NCBI RefSeq assembly: GCF_000143415.4
Contig: NW_003314365.1
Location: forward strand, 265,991 to 329,990
Reading direction: 5' to 3'
DNA: 64,000 bases
Source: Selaginella moellendorffii
Lineage: Eukaryota > Streptophyta > Lycopodiopsida > Selaginellales > Selaginellaceae
Of this stretch, positions 46,387 through 58,400 are shown in pieces. Under the pieces are notes generated by a model that was given only the letters and a program-made list of their open reading frames with translations, made no database searches and had not been told where the DNA came from. The translations under genes and the position numbers were made by a program. Positions within the stretch are counted from its first letter, which is position 1; each line of letters opens with the position of its first letter.

Positions 46387-47671
46387 CTAGGTGTCCACAC
46401 AGTCGAGCTCGCTCGTCACCTCGTCCAGGCAGGCAATGGTGGCCACGGTTGCGGCACTGCCAATGACGCTCGTCTGGATGTCCTTGACGCTTATGTACTC
46501 GTCCATCATGGTGTAATAGCGGCACTTGTCCGGCCTCTCGTTCACCTCACCGGCACCGCTGCTGGCACCGGTGTTGGTGGTGGTACTCGCGGTGTTAGTG
46601 TTGTTGTTAGAATTGTTGGTGGAGGCAGCCTTGTAGTCGGTCACCAGCGTCTTCCACTTCTTCCTACACGCCTCGGGCTCCTTGTCAAAATCCGGGCACG
46701 ACGCGACCAGCTTTGTGTAGACCTGCCTCCACAGATCCACGCCCTGCTTGGGCGGCTTGCTAAACTCCTCTTGCATCCCACCCCGGACTTGGATGAGCTG
46801 CATCACCCAGTGGTCCTTCCAGCGCGGCCGCTTCCCCCGCTCCTCTCGACCACCCGCATCCTGCTCCTCCTTGATTGTCGACGCTGCAGCTGCCGGATTG
46901 GAAGCTCTTTTCCTCTTGCTGCTGCTGCTGCTGCCGTTGCTCTTTGGTGGCTGCATCACCAGGGGATCAGTCTTGGCCTCTGTCACGAACCACAATTAAT
47001 GCGCGGGCAGAACCAAACTACGAAGTATAAGCAGTACCTCCATCCTTCCTCGGCCGCAACGGCGGCAGCCTGGGTTTCGGACGCTCCTGGCTCTGCTGTG
47101 GCTGCTGCTGCTGCTGCTGCTGCTGAATGAGGCATGACGTCCAGCCCGACAGGTCCACATGCTCCGGCTCACGCTTCTGCGGCTGCCGATCTCTCTGCTG
47201 CTGCTGCTGCTGCTGATGGTGCTGGTGCTGGTGCTGTTGATGCTGCTCCTGCGAGCAGGGAAGTAAAGGCGGCCAGCCACAGCCGGGCACAAAGTCGGGG
47301 AACACCCAGGCAGCAGCAGCGGGAGTGTCGGGCCTCTGGAGCACGGGCATCTTCCACGACGACGACGTACAGTTTGTGTTTGACGTACCAGCACATCCGG
47401 GCTCGGCCGCAAAGCGGGCCGCCATTTGGTGCTGCATCGCAATGTTGCGCGCTTCCAGCCGCACCCTCACCTCGTCCCGGATCTTCCTCGTCTCGTCGAA
47501 CAGCCAGCGCTGCTCCTCCCGCAGAAACTGCCGCTCCTCCGCGTCCGCTGTGGCCGCGAGCTTCATCCTCCCCTCCCAGATGAGCGCCTTCACCTCGCGG
47601 ATCTCCATTTTCAGCCTCTCCACCTCCTCCTCCACCGCCTCGTGCGGCGCCATGCAGCCGTTAGCGACCAT
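46387..47671 (-). CDS. Trihelix (Myb/SANT-like) transcription factor
   Basis: Two exons (47671-47038, 46979-46387) encode 408 aa. The N-terminal half has a charged coiled coil (EEVERLKMEIREVKALIWEG ... REEQRWLFDETRKIRDEVRV) and glutamine/histidine-rich tracts from CAG/CTG-type repeats (about 47105-47240). The second exon holds a KRKR nuclear signal and a trihelix DNA-binding domain: WKDHWVMQLIQVRGGMQEEF, VDLWRQVYTKLVASCPDFDK and ACRKKWKTLVTDYKAA. The C-terminal CRYYTMMDEYIS helix is the usual fourth helix of such factors. Its target genes cannot be inferred. The stop lies 109 bp before the MHF1 start on the same strand. Confidence 0.85.
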
Positions 47672-47745
47672 CGCCGAGGAGGAGCCCCCAGGGTTAGGGC
47701 AAGCAGCGCTTTATACTTGTCAAGACAGACGAGCCACTATAAACT

Positions 47746-50190
47746 TTAATGCATCCTCCTCGACTGCTCGCCCAGCTTGAGCAGACACTCCCATATCTTG
47801 TGTCTGATGGACAGAGGCACGCTCTCCAGCTTAGAAAACTCCCCCAAGAGCGCAACATAGGACGGGCAGTCGAGCTTCTCCCGGGCATTTTCACAGTCGA
47901 GCAGCCTTCCCAGTAAACTACAGGCCGCGCTCACACCGCTACCATCGTCCTCGTCTATAAACAAACCAAGGCAGGCATACGTAACTCGAAAACAAGGAAG
48001 GCCATATCATAGCTACGAACCTGCCGTTTCCACTCGAAGTAGAGACTTAAGAGCAGAATCGACTCCCGCGCCTGCCATGCTCACGGCATGAGCTTCCTTG
48101 GTCGCCAGGCTCTCCAAGACGCTTGCCGCTTTGCGTCTCAAGGAGAAAGAGCCACTTGACGCAACAAGGCGAATGAGCGGCGCCGCACCACCAGCATCTA
48201 CGATCTTGTCCCTGAAATCAGCCAGCTGAGCCTATAAAATATTGATCTCATGCGTATGTACCTTGGATCTGCCTTGAGCGACATGATCTCCTTGAGAACA
48301 TTTTCAGCCTCAACCTTGGCCTCGTAGGTCGCATCCTCGGAGTTGACAATGTCCAAAACTCCCCGAGCGACGCTTCCAGACCGGACCTGCATCCAAATCT
48401 CTGAGGTGAGCCGTGAGCGAGTACAAAGCGCACCGTGGTAGCCTCCACCTCCTCCTGCGTTTGAGACAAGCGTACCAGAGCTCCAACAATCTGCAAACGC
48501 ATCACATGGCAAAACTAGTAGACAGGCGCTGAAGATGCAACCTTACCTTTTCTTGGAGGGACTCCGGAACATCGGGTGTTTTCAAAACCGAGACGAGGGC
48601 CGGAATAGCACCGAAGGCATTGATAGCTCTCCTCACTTTCTGGCTATATCAAATTGCCAGCATCAGGAAACCATCCACGCGAAAGAACAGGAAGGACGAG
48701 TCACCTTATTGAAAGCTTTTCGATGGCGGTTGCTGCAGCCCCCATTGCAGTCTCGTCGCCACTTCCCAGAAGATAAACCAAGTGAGGAACTGCGCCAGCC
48801 TTGGCGAGCTTTCGTCTGTAGTCTTCGGTTATAGCCACCTCCCCTATAGCCCGGGCACCTTGCATGGCATAAGACACGTCCTCGAGGCCGAGAATAAGGA
48901 CCAAACGCGGGATAGCATCCCACCAGGGCAATACCGTCGAACTCTGAGCTTCACTTTTGGGCTTGTTGTCGCCGCCGGCTGGAGTCTCTACTAAGCCCAC
49001 CCTCTTCAGAAAGTTTAGCCTGCTGCGGCCTTCCATTGCCAGTTGCGTTGCTTCGTCCACACTCTGCTGGCTACTGATATGCAGTCCCAAAAGGAGATCT
49101 CCAGCCCCGAATGGAGACTCTTGCGATCCAAGTGGGTGCTCCAGGGTCACCTGTTCCGGAACTTTGGGAGCTCCCACGCCAGTAGCCTTGAGAGACTTGT
49201 AAGCGTCAGCTCCAACCAGCGGGACAAACATCAAGCCTTGGTCTATTGTGGCCATTTTCGCGTCCGGATTCTTTGCAAGTCTCAGCAGTGCGTTCCTAGC
49301 CTCCAGCCGAGCAACTTTGGACACCTTCTGAAAGTCCGCTTTCAAGATATTGGCCTGGCGGCGATAGCACACTGTGAGTGAAATGTGAAAACGAGACAGA
49401 AGACATGCCTACCAGCTTTGGAATAACACCCGCGCCTAGCAGCAAGCTCTGGATGCCTTCCGAAAGCGAGAGCTTGGCAATTATCCCAGCAGCTGCATTC
49501 TGTTCGCCCTGTAGCTCCGAATCTAGCATGAGAACTACTGCAGCTAGCAACTCGGGGTTGGCTATTTTTTCCCGCAGCCCTGGCTCCGCCGCCAGATTCA
49601 GCAGCACATTTGCAGCTTGGTCTCTCACCTGAGACGAGATTGATGAAAACGGGAGAGACACAGAAGTAGAGAGCTACCTCGGGTGGTGGACTCTTCCGCG
49701 TTAGCAAGCCCGTAATCTCTTGTATGGCACCAGCCTGAGCAACCAAGGAGCCATAAGGTTGTACAGCCGAGACCTCACGAAGAAGCCCAGAGGCTGCTTC
49801 AGAGGCAGCATGAGAGCCCGAGGTAACGAGTGAAACCACCAAATCCAGGCACCCGGGGCAGCTCACAATCTCCTCCACGCTCTCCTTGCCACCTTCTGAT
49901 TGCCTCCACAGCTCGTCCACTGCCTCCTCTCGCTTGTCCAGGGGATTGTCCAGCCCCAGCAATCGTACGAGCTGCGGCACGGGCGAATCACCATGGCCCT
50001 GCATTCGTTTGGTGGTGAGTGGAGGGCGCGCTACTTTGAGAAAGACGATCGGCCGTACCTCGGAAGGAAAGGCGGGGGAGGCCCGCAAGCGGAGCCTGGT
50101 GGTGCCTGACTTTGTGACCGTGGGCGTGGGCAATGGAGGAAGCCGCGCGGGCACTCCCGCGGCATGCCATAGCCATGGCAAGCACGACAT
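47746..50190 (-). CDS. ARM-repeat protein, probably plastid
   Basis: Eight exons (50190-49678, 49628-49413, 49354-48705, 48643-48547, 48490-48434, 48386-48262, 48211-48021, 47954-47746) encode 685 aa. Armadillo-type helices recur, for example VRDQAANVLLNLAAEPGLRE, GEQNAAAGIIAKLSLSEGIQ, GAVPHLVYLLGSGDETAMGA, AINAFGAIPALVSVLKTPDV and GGAAPLIRLVASSGSFSLRR. The first 40 or so residues are rich in Ser, Arg, Thr and Pro, in keeping with a plastid transit peptide, and the layout resembles Arabidopsis ARM protein At1g23180. The biochemical role is not known; ARM repeats serve as protein-binding scaffolds. Confidence 0.82.
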
Positions 50191-50262
50191 CACCTAAAGC
50201 CCTAGGTGCTTTCCTCGCTTACACGGATTTAAGAGATCCTCCAGAGCATGAATGATCTATAG

Positions 50263-50718
50263 CTAGCTGGCGAGCTTGAATGCGTCGATGAAGAGGCCAT
50301 ACGTGAAGCCCATCTTGAAATTGTTGAGGAGCGCTACCCCGAGGGACGGGCGCTGGCGGGTGAAGTAGAAGCGGGTCATGTACTCGGTGAGGAGCACGCA
50401 CAGCGCCGACGCGATGACATCGTTGACACCCACCGCCCCAAACGACAGGGAGATTGTCTGTGCCACGAAGAAGCCGCCCAGCAGTGATATGCCTCCAAAC
50501 AGGGCTCTCCTCCAGGGGCTCCTGAAGTAGTTTGTAGCCGCACCCGGGACGCGCCCGACCAAGTCTAGCAGCCTTTGCCGACGACGCTTGCCTCCACCCT
50601 CATCTACTGCTGCTGCCGCCACTCCATTCCTCCCAATTCTCCTCCTCGTGGCCGAGGCCGCGGCCGCGGCCGCCACTCCCGCCGCGCCCGCCACCGCCGG
50701 CGCCCACAGGATCGCCAT
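50263..50718 (-). CDS. Ycf20-like plastid membrane protein
   Basis: A single exon of 151 aa from the ATG at 50718. After an Ala- and Arg-rich transit-peptide-like start, the conserved part reads SPWRRALFGGISLLGGFFVA, QTISLSFGAVGVNDVIASAL, LTEYMTRFYFTRQRPSLGVA and LLNNFKMGFTYGLFIDAFKL. Two hydrophobic segments could span the membrane. Plant Ycf20-like proteins are nuclear homologues of a cyanobacterial/algal plastid gene; one Arabidopsis member (NPQ7) affects thermal dissipation of light energy. It is divergent from the ZMYND12-like gene with only 80 bp between the two ATGs. Confidence 0.88.
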   Translation of the reverse strand: MAILWAPAVAGAAGVAAAAAASATRRRIGRNGVAAAAVDEGGGKRRRQRLLDLVGRVPGAATNYFRSPWRRALFGGISLLGGFFVAQTISLSFGAVGVNDVIASALCVLLTEYMTRFYFTRQRPSLGVALLNNFKMGFTYGLFIDAFKLAS

Positions 50719-50798
50719 CTCTCCAGCCGCAAGCAAACCCTAGCGCAGGCACTCGTTCACGTCCTAACTACCGGACAGGCCCTAAACGCTTTCGCGCC

Positions 50799-52134
50799 AT
50801 GACGACGAACAACAAGGTGGATAGAGTTGTTGGCATCGATCTGGATGGCGTCCTCTTGCACCTCTTCCCGACGCCGCACGGGAATGTGGGTACATTCTTT
50901 GTTGCAAACGGCCTCATCTCATGCTCATATCACATTGTCTAGATGTTTGCAATGAGCGAAATAGCTGTGTCGCTGTTCAAGGAGAACCCAGGAGCATTTG
51001 GCAAGGTTGGTCTCTCTCTTCACGACAGCTCGCCACACCCAGTCCAATCACGCTTTCAATCGATTGACCAGGAGCTGAGATCAGGCAGGTACAGCAGAGT
51101 CCAGACGAAGGAGAAGGGGCTCATCAGGCTGCTGGATGAACACGAAATCCCCCCCGAATCAGCCACAATCAAAGGAGCAACCCTCCTGTCGCCGCAGACG
51201 CTGGAAGAGATCCTCCACAACAGGAGACGAGTAACCTCCTGCAACCTCTTGTATAGTTTCCACAGTGTGAATTCCTCCCCTTTCTTTCTTCAAGGGCCAA
51301 CTGTTTGGAACTTAGGAAGATCTGGTTGCAACGCTGCAAGTGAACCTGCTGAGGATGATAACCGAGGAAGCTGTCCAGCTTATCGGCGAGCTGCAGTACG
51401 AGGAAGCACTGCCGCTTGCAATGGACGCTGTCCAGATCGGGCAGAAGCTCTTTTATCCGCGCCACACTCCTCAGCTCGTCCCTCTCTACCTCATGGCCAT
51501 CCAGGTAACATCGTCACGGAGCTGGATACATCTCTGACAAGTGCTTGTATTATATTCCAGGCCAATCTGGGTCTTGAGCGGGTGATGCAGAGCGAGGACC
51601 TGCTGGGGCTGGCTGCATGGCTACTCCTCCAGGACAAATCCGGAGCGCGTCACAACGCCATGCGAGCAGAGCTAGGGCGGCTCTACGGGCAGCTGCATGT
51701 TATCAAGGTTACCACAAAAGGTGGCGAGTATTTGACCAACTTGTCGCGTGCAGGGGAATGTGGACGAAGCCCTCAAAGCATACTCCGAGGAGATTTACTA
51801 CAACTCTCTTGAGTATGGCGTCTATGACACCCACACCAGCGTTAGTTTCTTCCACCTCGGCCAAGTCCATCGCTCCCTGGTGGGTGTTTAAATCCAAATC
51901 CAGCTCTGCAATCCAAGATGGCCGAATTTTATGTGCCCAGGGGCGAACGCGCGACCATATGGCCTGTTGCGATCTCGTCATCGAGTCGTGGCTTCCCAAG
52001 CTCAAAGAGTTAGTGTTTGATCCTTCCCATGTCCACGGGTGTGGCCTCAAGCCCGACACTGACCGTGTCCACGTCGAGTGCACCTCTCCACTGGCTCATG
52101 TCCATTCGCACGAGATGACCAAGCTCCTCCAGGT

Positions 52135-52173
<39 letters not shown>

Positions 52174-52421
52174 CGGTGGTACAAATGAGCACCGGGCTTG
52201 GATCGTGAATTCAGGAGATAAGCCAGCAGCGAGCAGAGTCATACGGGCCACACCACGTCCGGGTTGGCGAGGCGTTCATGGCGCAGGGCCTCCTTCACCT
52301 GTACAACCACCGGAGCAGCCTGGCAATGGCGGCGCTAGAGCACGCGAGCTCGGTGGTGAGAGACAAGGACCAAGCGCTCTTCCAGCTCTGCCTCGAGGCA
52401 ATCCGGATGCTCCAAACTTAA
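50799..52421 (+). CDS. ZMYND12/TAX-1-like axonemal protein (no MYND finger)
   Basis: Eight exons (50799-50885, 50943-51005, 51072-51230, 51316-51504, 51561-51707, 51754-51879, 51941-52132, 52215-52421) encode 389 aa. The central helical repeats align with animal ZMYND12: LQYEEALPLAMDAVQIGQKL, HTPQLVPLYLMAIQANLGLE, LGRLYGQLHVIKGNVDEALK and EIYYNSLEYGVYDTHTSVSF followed by HLGQVHRSLG. This is a TPR-like array. The N-terminal MYND zinc finger of the animal protein is missing, replaced by a short unrelated start. ZMYND12/TAX-1 is an axonemal protein linked to inner dynein arms. Here it stands directly upstream of an inner-arm dynein heavy chain gene, which supports a ciliary role in sperm. Confidence 0.75.
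52137..52168 (+). repeat. (CT)n microsatellite in an intron
   Basis: A clean CT run just after the donor site of the seventh intron of the ZMYND12-like gene. Confidence 0.9.
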
Positions 52422-52478
52422 AATGCCATGACACACTTAAAAATATTTAAGGGTGTCCTCCGGTCGGTTAGGTCACAG

Positions 52479-55400
52479 ATGGCGGGCGACAGCCGCATTG
52501 CGTGGTTCAAGGCCAAGGTATGCGCAGGCCTGGAACTGGACGATGGCATGTTCCAAGACTACCAGGGGGAGTCGAGGAGGATGGGTGGTTTGCTCCAGTT
52601 CCTCGACGGCCCTGCGCCCCTGGTGCTCTTTTACGTGGGCACGCAGCCCAGCCCCGACGGCGAGCAGGACATGGAGGTGCTGCTGTCGTCGAGCAGCACC
52701 AGCGGCGTACTCCCCCAGGATGCCACCTCCGACGTGGTCATGTACTTCGTCAAGTCGCTCACGCCGGGCCCCGTGCTGCCAGGCGCCATCGCCTCGAGCT
52801 TCGAGTTTGGCACGCTTCCCATGGGGCCTTCCCTGGCAACACTGGAGCAGGCAAGAGCCCTTCCCCCTCGCCTCTCTCACTCCCTTGTTCCTTGCTTTGG
52901 CCCTTGCAGCTGCTCAACCAGGTGTTTATCCCCGTGCTCAGCAAGGAGGCGGGGCGGGGGGAGACGCATTTCTGGGCCACCGAGGTGGCCGAGCACAGCG
53001 GAAGTGAGCTCCTCAGCAACATGCAAAGGTTCCAAACTCAGGTTTGCGTGCCGGGGAGAAAGCAGCACTTGTATGTGATCAACTCGCTTCCACTTTGCGC
53101 AGGTGTCGACCGTCAAGCAGCTCCTGATTGGTGACACGCAGCTGGCAATACCTGCGCTGCCAGTGGAAACGTTTGACAGAGCGGAGATTGACTTCGACCT
53201 CATCCTTCAGGTGCCGTGTGCTATGATAGTGCTACACTGTCCTCATTCACCTATGCATGCTTGTTTTGTCACCAGCTCGAGACTGCAGTTACGGACTGGT
53301 TGCAGGCTCTGGAAGCACTAATAGCTCGCGAGCTGAAAAAGGTAACTTCCTATATTGACAGCAGGCACTCTTGCAATGTGATTGATGCTCGCACAGGTTG
53401 TAACCGGGAAGAATCCTCTGGCAGAGCTGGAGTTTTGGCGAGACAGGAGCAGCTCGTTGAGCGGTCTCTACCAGCAGCTCAACTCTGCCAAGAGAAAAAG
53501 AGTTCTTGCTGTTTTGGAGCATGGCAACAGCAACTCGGAGCTCGTCGGGACCTATAAAGCTCGCGTAAGAGGATTGGCTGGCAGTTTCTTTCACATTGTA
53601 CACTGTGGGCTGAATGTCGCAGTTTGGCGAGCTTGCCAAAATGTTTCTGGAGGCCAAAGACAATGTCAAGTTCCTCACGACACTAGAGAGGCATTTCAAG
53701 GTACTCTCCCAAGTATGTGTGATGCCGGTTAACACCAGCGTTTCAGACTATTGCTGGCGGGGCGCTGCCAAGGGTACTGGAGACAATGAATCCGATGGTG
53801 AATGCCCTTCGCATGGTCTGGATTATCTCTCGCCATTATTCGGACGACGCACGAATGGGGTCCTTGATGGAGAGAATTGCACACCAGGTATGGCCGCCAG
53901 TTGGCATGCGCGGCGAAAACAAAACTCTTTGTGTAGATTGCTGAAAAGGTTTCATCGGAAATAGACCTGAAGACACTTTTCACGGTGCCTGCTGAATCTG
54001 CGGTCTCGAAGCTTACAATCGGCAAAGCTGTGTTGGATTCATGGAGCGAAGTTTATATGCAAGTCCGTGAACGAATTGAAGTTCAGGGTCGTGATCCCAG
54101 GTACGAACCATCTCTTTCTTTGGCTTTGGCTGGCGGGCTACACCGTCTTTGCAAGTGCAGGTGGGAGTTCGATAGAAAGAAGCTGTTTGAGCGCACAAGC
54201 TACATGGCATCCATTTGCATTGACCTCTTACATATAGTTCAAGTTTATTACGATTTTCACAACTTCCTAGGGCCAGAGCTGAAGGCCGTGACCGGTGATA
54301 CTCAGGGTGTTGATGCTGTGACCCAGGTAATAGTTGAGGAATGGTTTACTTTGTTCCTACACGTGCTAACGTTGGCAACTCGTGTAAATAGAAAGTTGCT
54401 GCGATGATAGAGCCCGTGGAAAAGCTTGCATTTGACGTGTTTGACAAAGCCTTCGCATTGCAATGGTCGGCCACAGTCTCAAACTTCAATATTGAGAAAG
54501 AAAATATTGAGCATCTTACGAAAGCATTTATTGACACTTCCTTCAAGAAGCTGCGCAGTGCTGAAGGTGTGGTTCTTCCTATTTTCTTTTCTTTTCTTTT
54601 CTTTTCGTTTTTTTTTTCTCTAAGTGAGCTCTTTCTGTATAGGCGCTTTGGAGTTGCTTCGGAGTTTCAAAAACATCAAGAGCGAAGGGACCATCAACAA
54701 GCAGATGATGGATAAATTCAATGACATAATTATTCAAGTATTCACGCAGCTATCTCTGTAAGATAATAAGTCTTATTGTCTAGTTTCCCACGATTGATTA
54801 CTTACCCCATTCATGGTTAATGCAGTTCACCAAGGAGATTGAAAGTGCACGAGAAATTTTTGACCGGCTCTCGTCTACCCCTCCAAGAACTCGGAACCAA
54901 GTACTTTTCTGTCGTTTGACCGTTGCTTAAACACCTAGTGGCTGACACCTTTGTGCCTACAGCCTCCGGTTGCAGGTTCGATAAACTGGGCGAGGTCTCT
55001 CTTTGGACGTTTACGCAAAACAATGCGGAAATTCGAAACAGGTGGCACGGATATCGTTCAAGCTGCATCAGGGCTGGAGGTTGGTTGTCGTGGTATATCC
55101 TTTGTCTTAGCCATGTTTTAACAGATGGAAATACATTATCGAGCGTTTGCAAAGCAAATGATGTATTTTGAGAAGCAATGGATAACGAAGTGGGCGGATT
55201 CCGTCAACCACCACGCATCGGTATACATGAAACAGGTACGCCAAAAACCGAAGGCTGAGCTTCATGCAGTGAGGCTTTTGCAGTCCATATTGAGCAAGGG
55301 CCCGATAGGGAATGTCTCTATCAATTTTCATCCAAATCTTGTTCAAATCATTAGAGAGGCGAAGTATCTGGACGCAATGGGTTTTCAGCTTCCCGAAGTG

Positions 55401-58400
55401 GCGCTGAATGTAGCACTCCAGGAAGAAAAGTTTCAAACGTGCATCGAGAGCCTTCAGAATATGTTGCAGGTACCGGATTTTAATCTGGGATTGTGCAGCA
55501 TTTAAAGAAAATCTTTCCTTCCAGAGGTACCATAATGTCCTGGAGATGTTGACGCCAGTGGAGTCGAAGCTTTTGGCAATTCGTGTGGATAAACTGCAGC
55601 ATGTGCTTGATCCTGGCTACAACCAGCTAAACTGGAACTCGTTGGGCATTCCGGAATTTGTGGGGGCGTGCATGAAATCAGTCTACGAATTTAAGTCCAT
55701 AGTAACCCAGGTAAACAAGTCACCTTGACAGTCTCAGTCATGTTCCTTTGTCTTGTCGAACCTGTTTACAGGTTCAAAACAACTCGGCTAGCATCGAGAA
55801 AGCCATAGAAACCATTGCCAAAACAAAGCTTTTGAACTTACCATCTGCCACTGGGGATGTCGAAAGCATGGAATTTCAGGTTCTAGTTTGACATATGGTT
55901 GCTGCAAAAATGTTATAGCGTGCACCTTTGTGCAGGAGATGTACGATTATATTGAAGAGCAGAGACTTAAGTCCGAGGAGAACGCACTAAAACAGTGAGT
56001 GTTAGATCTGACAGAATTTACAAGTTTTTAGCGTTTACGTTACAGGTACCAAGGGATCTCTCCTCTTCTGAAAAAACTGGAAGAAGTGGTGGTAGCAACA
56101 AACACGGGATCATCACCTGCGTTGATTGACTACTATAGTTTCTGGGAGCGAAAAATCTTCAAGGCTCTCAACCAGATGGTGATCGGTGGGCTAGATGCTC
56201 TTAAAGCTCTCTATCAGAAGGTTCCTACTGTAAAGGTACATGCTCCAAGTTCTTCTGGGTAGCCGTGTGATTATTGTGATGCAGGTTTCAAGCAGTAAGA
56301 AACCGGATTTTATACGCTATTTTAAACTGAACTGCTACTTAAATATCCCGGACATAGTTGTGCAGCCAAGCTTGACTGAGCTGACCAAGCTGCTTACAAA
56401 TATGGTATGCGTTTCGAAGTAACAATTGGGTGTGCGTTGTGACGTAACCCGCCTTGTATCAGGTACGGAGTATCGTTGACTCGGCAAAGCCATTTATCAG
56501 GTGGATGGATGGGACTTGTTTGGAGACACCCGAGCAGGTTCGCATCTGGAAAATGATTATAGTTTCCTTGAATCAGTTCAATGCAAACAGAGAGTTGGCA
56601 GTGAAGATGCGGAGCCTTTTATCTTTTCATTCTACAGCGACGTCTCGCTTAATCCCAAGGTGCGTTTCGCCACTCTGTTTAGTTAGCTCAAGAGGCTTCT
56701 CATACATTGCAGATCATAACATCCATGCTCACGTTAAATACTTGCATCGACAAAGTCTTGACTGGAGCGCACAAGTAAATTGCCATCTTTAAGCGGCATT
56801 TCACCTTTGGTTGTTCGTCAGACATTTGGATCACTGGAGAAAGTTTCAACACCTATGGAGGCAAGATAAACTCACCATTATTGGAAAGTTTGCGTCCAAG
56901 AATCCAACTTGTGCAAAATTCGAAGAAAAGCTTGCTAAGTATTACAAGGTAATGCATTTTTACCCTTATTGTGGCTTAGATGATTTTTGCAGGTTGCAAC
57001 CGACATCTTAGAGCTTCCTAAAGAGAAAGCTGTGGAGTTTCTCGTATTTAACAGCCACCAGTTGGCGGCTTCTATCAATCAAGTAGCTCTTGGATGGGTC
57101 CAAGCTATTGGGAATGAAATGTCGAACTGTGAAAAGCCCCGAGTGACTGAACTCCACGCAAAGATTGACTACCTGTTCAATACTTTACACCTGGTATAAC
57201 ACCACTTTTGCTTCCTAGTTTTTATCGAGATTGTTTCCGCAGCCTCCAGAGACCTTGGAGACTCTGAAAATGGTCCTGAATGTGGTTGCGGAAGTCCAGA
57301 GTTCAGGCATGGTCATGGAGTTAGAGTATGTGATTGCATCTTGGTTGATGTGATCAGGCAATGTCCTTGTCAAACACAGATACATGGACCTGGAAGAAAG
57401 AAACAGAACGCGGGAACTTTTTGGACTACACAACGATCCAGAAGAAAAGTCACGTATTTTAAGTATCAGAGAGAGGTAATGTTTTGTAATTTATAATCAT
57501 TATTTATTTGCAATTTTACTCCTTACCAGATGGCTAACCTTGGAGAAAGAGTGTTCTCTGCTAAACATTTCCTTGCAAGAAATCAAACTGAAGTTCACTG
57601 AGACCACAAAGAAACAGGTATCAGCGCACTTCTGTTTTTAAATGCATCTCTCCTGCTTTTATGATTTCAGGTTGTTGAGTTTGCCAAGGAAGTCTCAGGA
57701 TTTCGTGATCAGGCAGTACAACGAGGTCCGGCAAAAGCTCCGGACCTAGATGTTGGAGTGGAACTAATGGAGACCGCGCATGTATTGTCTCAAGTTCGAA
57801 ATGGTGAATTTGTCTCATCGCGGTTTTTCAGGCCGAGTTGCTGAGGCTCCAGGGAAATAGGGAACAACTTGTCCTAGCTCAAAAGCTGTTTGACTTGCCT
57901 ATAACACCATACCCTCTTTTAGCCGAGGTATCATTTGCTGCTATTATGGCACACTACACACTTGTTCTTTGTGACTGAAGGTGGAGACACTGTTGAAAAG
58001 CCTTTCACAAATCTATACAGTCTACACCGATTTCAGAACAACCGTTGACAATTACGCTAGCACTTTATGGGTTGAACTGGATATCCAAAGGCTAGTAGCT
58101 ATTACTGAAGAATTTACTGTTCGGCTGAAGAGACTGCGTACTCTCAAAAACTTTCAACCGTATGCCCTGCTAGAAGCAAAAGTCAAGGGCTTTCAGGATT
58201 CGCTTCCGCTTATTCAAGTAAGCTGCTGCACTTAAGGTGTTCTAATGTGCTTCTTTTTGGTGTACGTGTGTAGGACCTGAAAAGTGATGCGTTACGATCA
58301 CGCCATTGGGAAAAGCTGATGGAAGTAACAGGAAAATCTTTTGACATGGATCCTAAATCATTCACACTGGCAAACCTTTTCAGAATGGAGCTACATAATT

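Noticed and set aside
47105-47240. Alanine- and serine-rich plus-strand frames over the trihelix gene
   Set aside because: They are antisense products of CAG/CTG-type repeats within the minus-strand coding exon.
50799-52421. Possibility of an SMYD/SET methyltransferase
   Set aside because: The repeats resemble TPR-like parts of several families, but there is no SET or MYND motif and the order of motifs follows ZMYND12.
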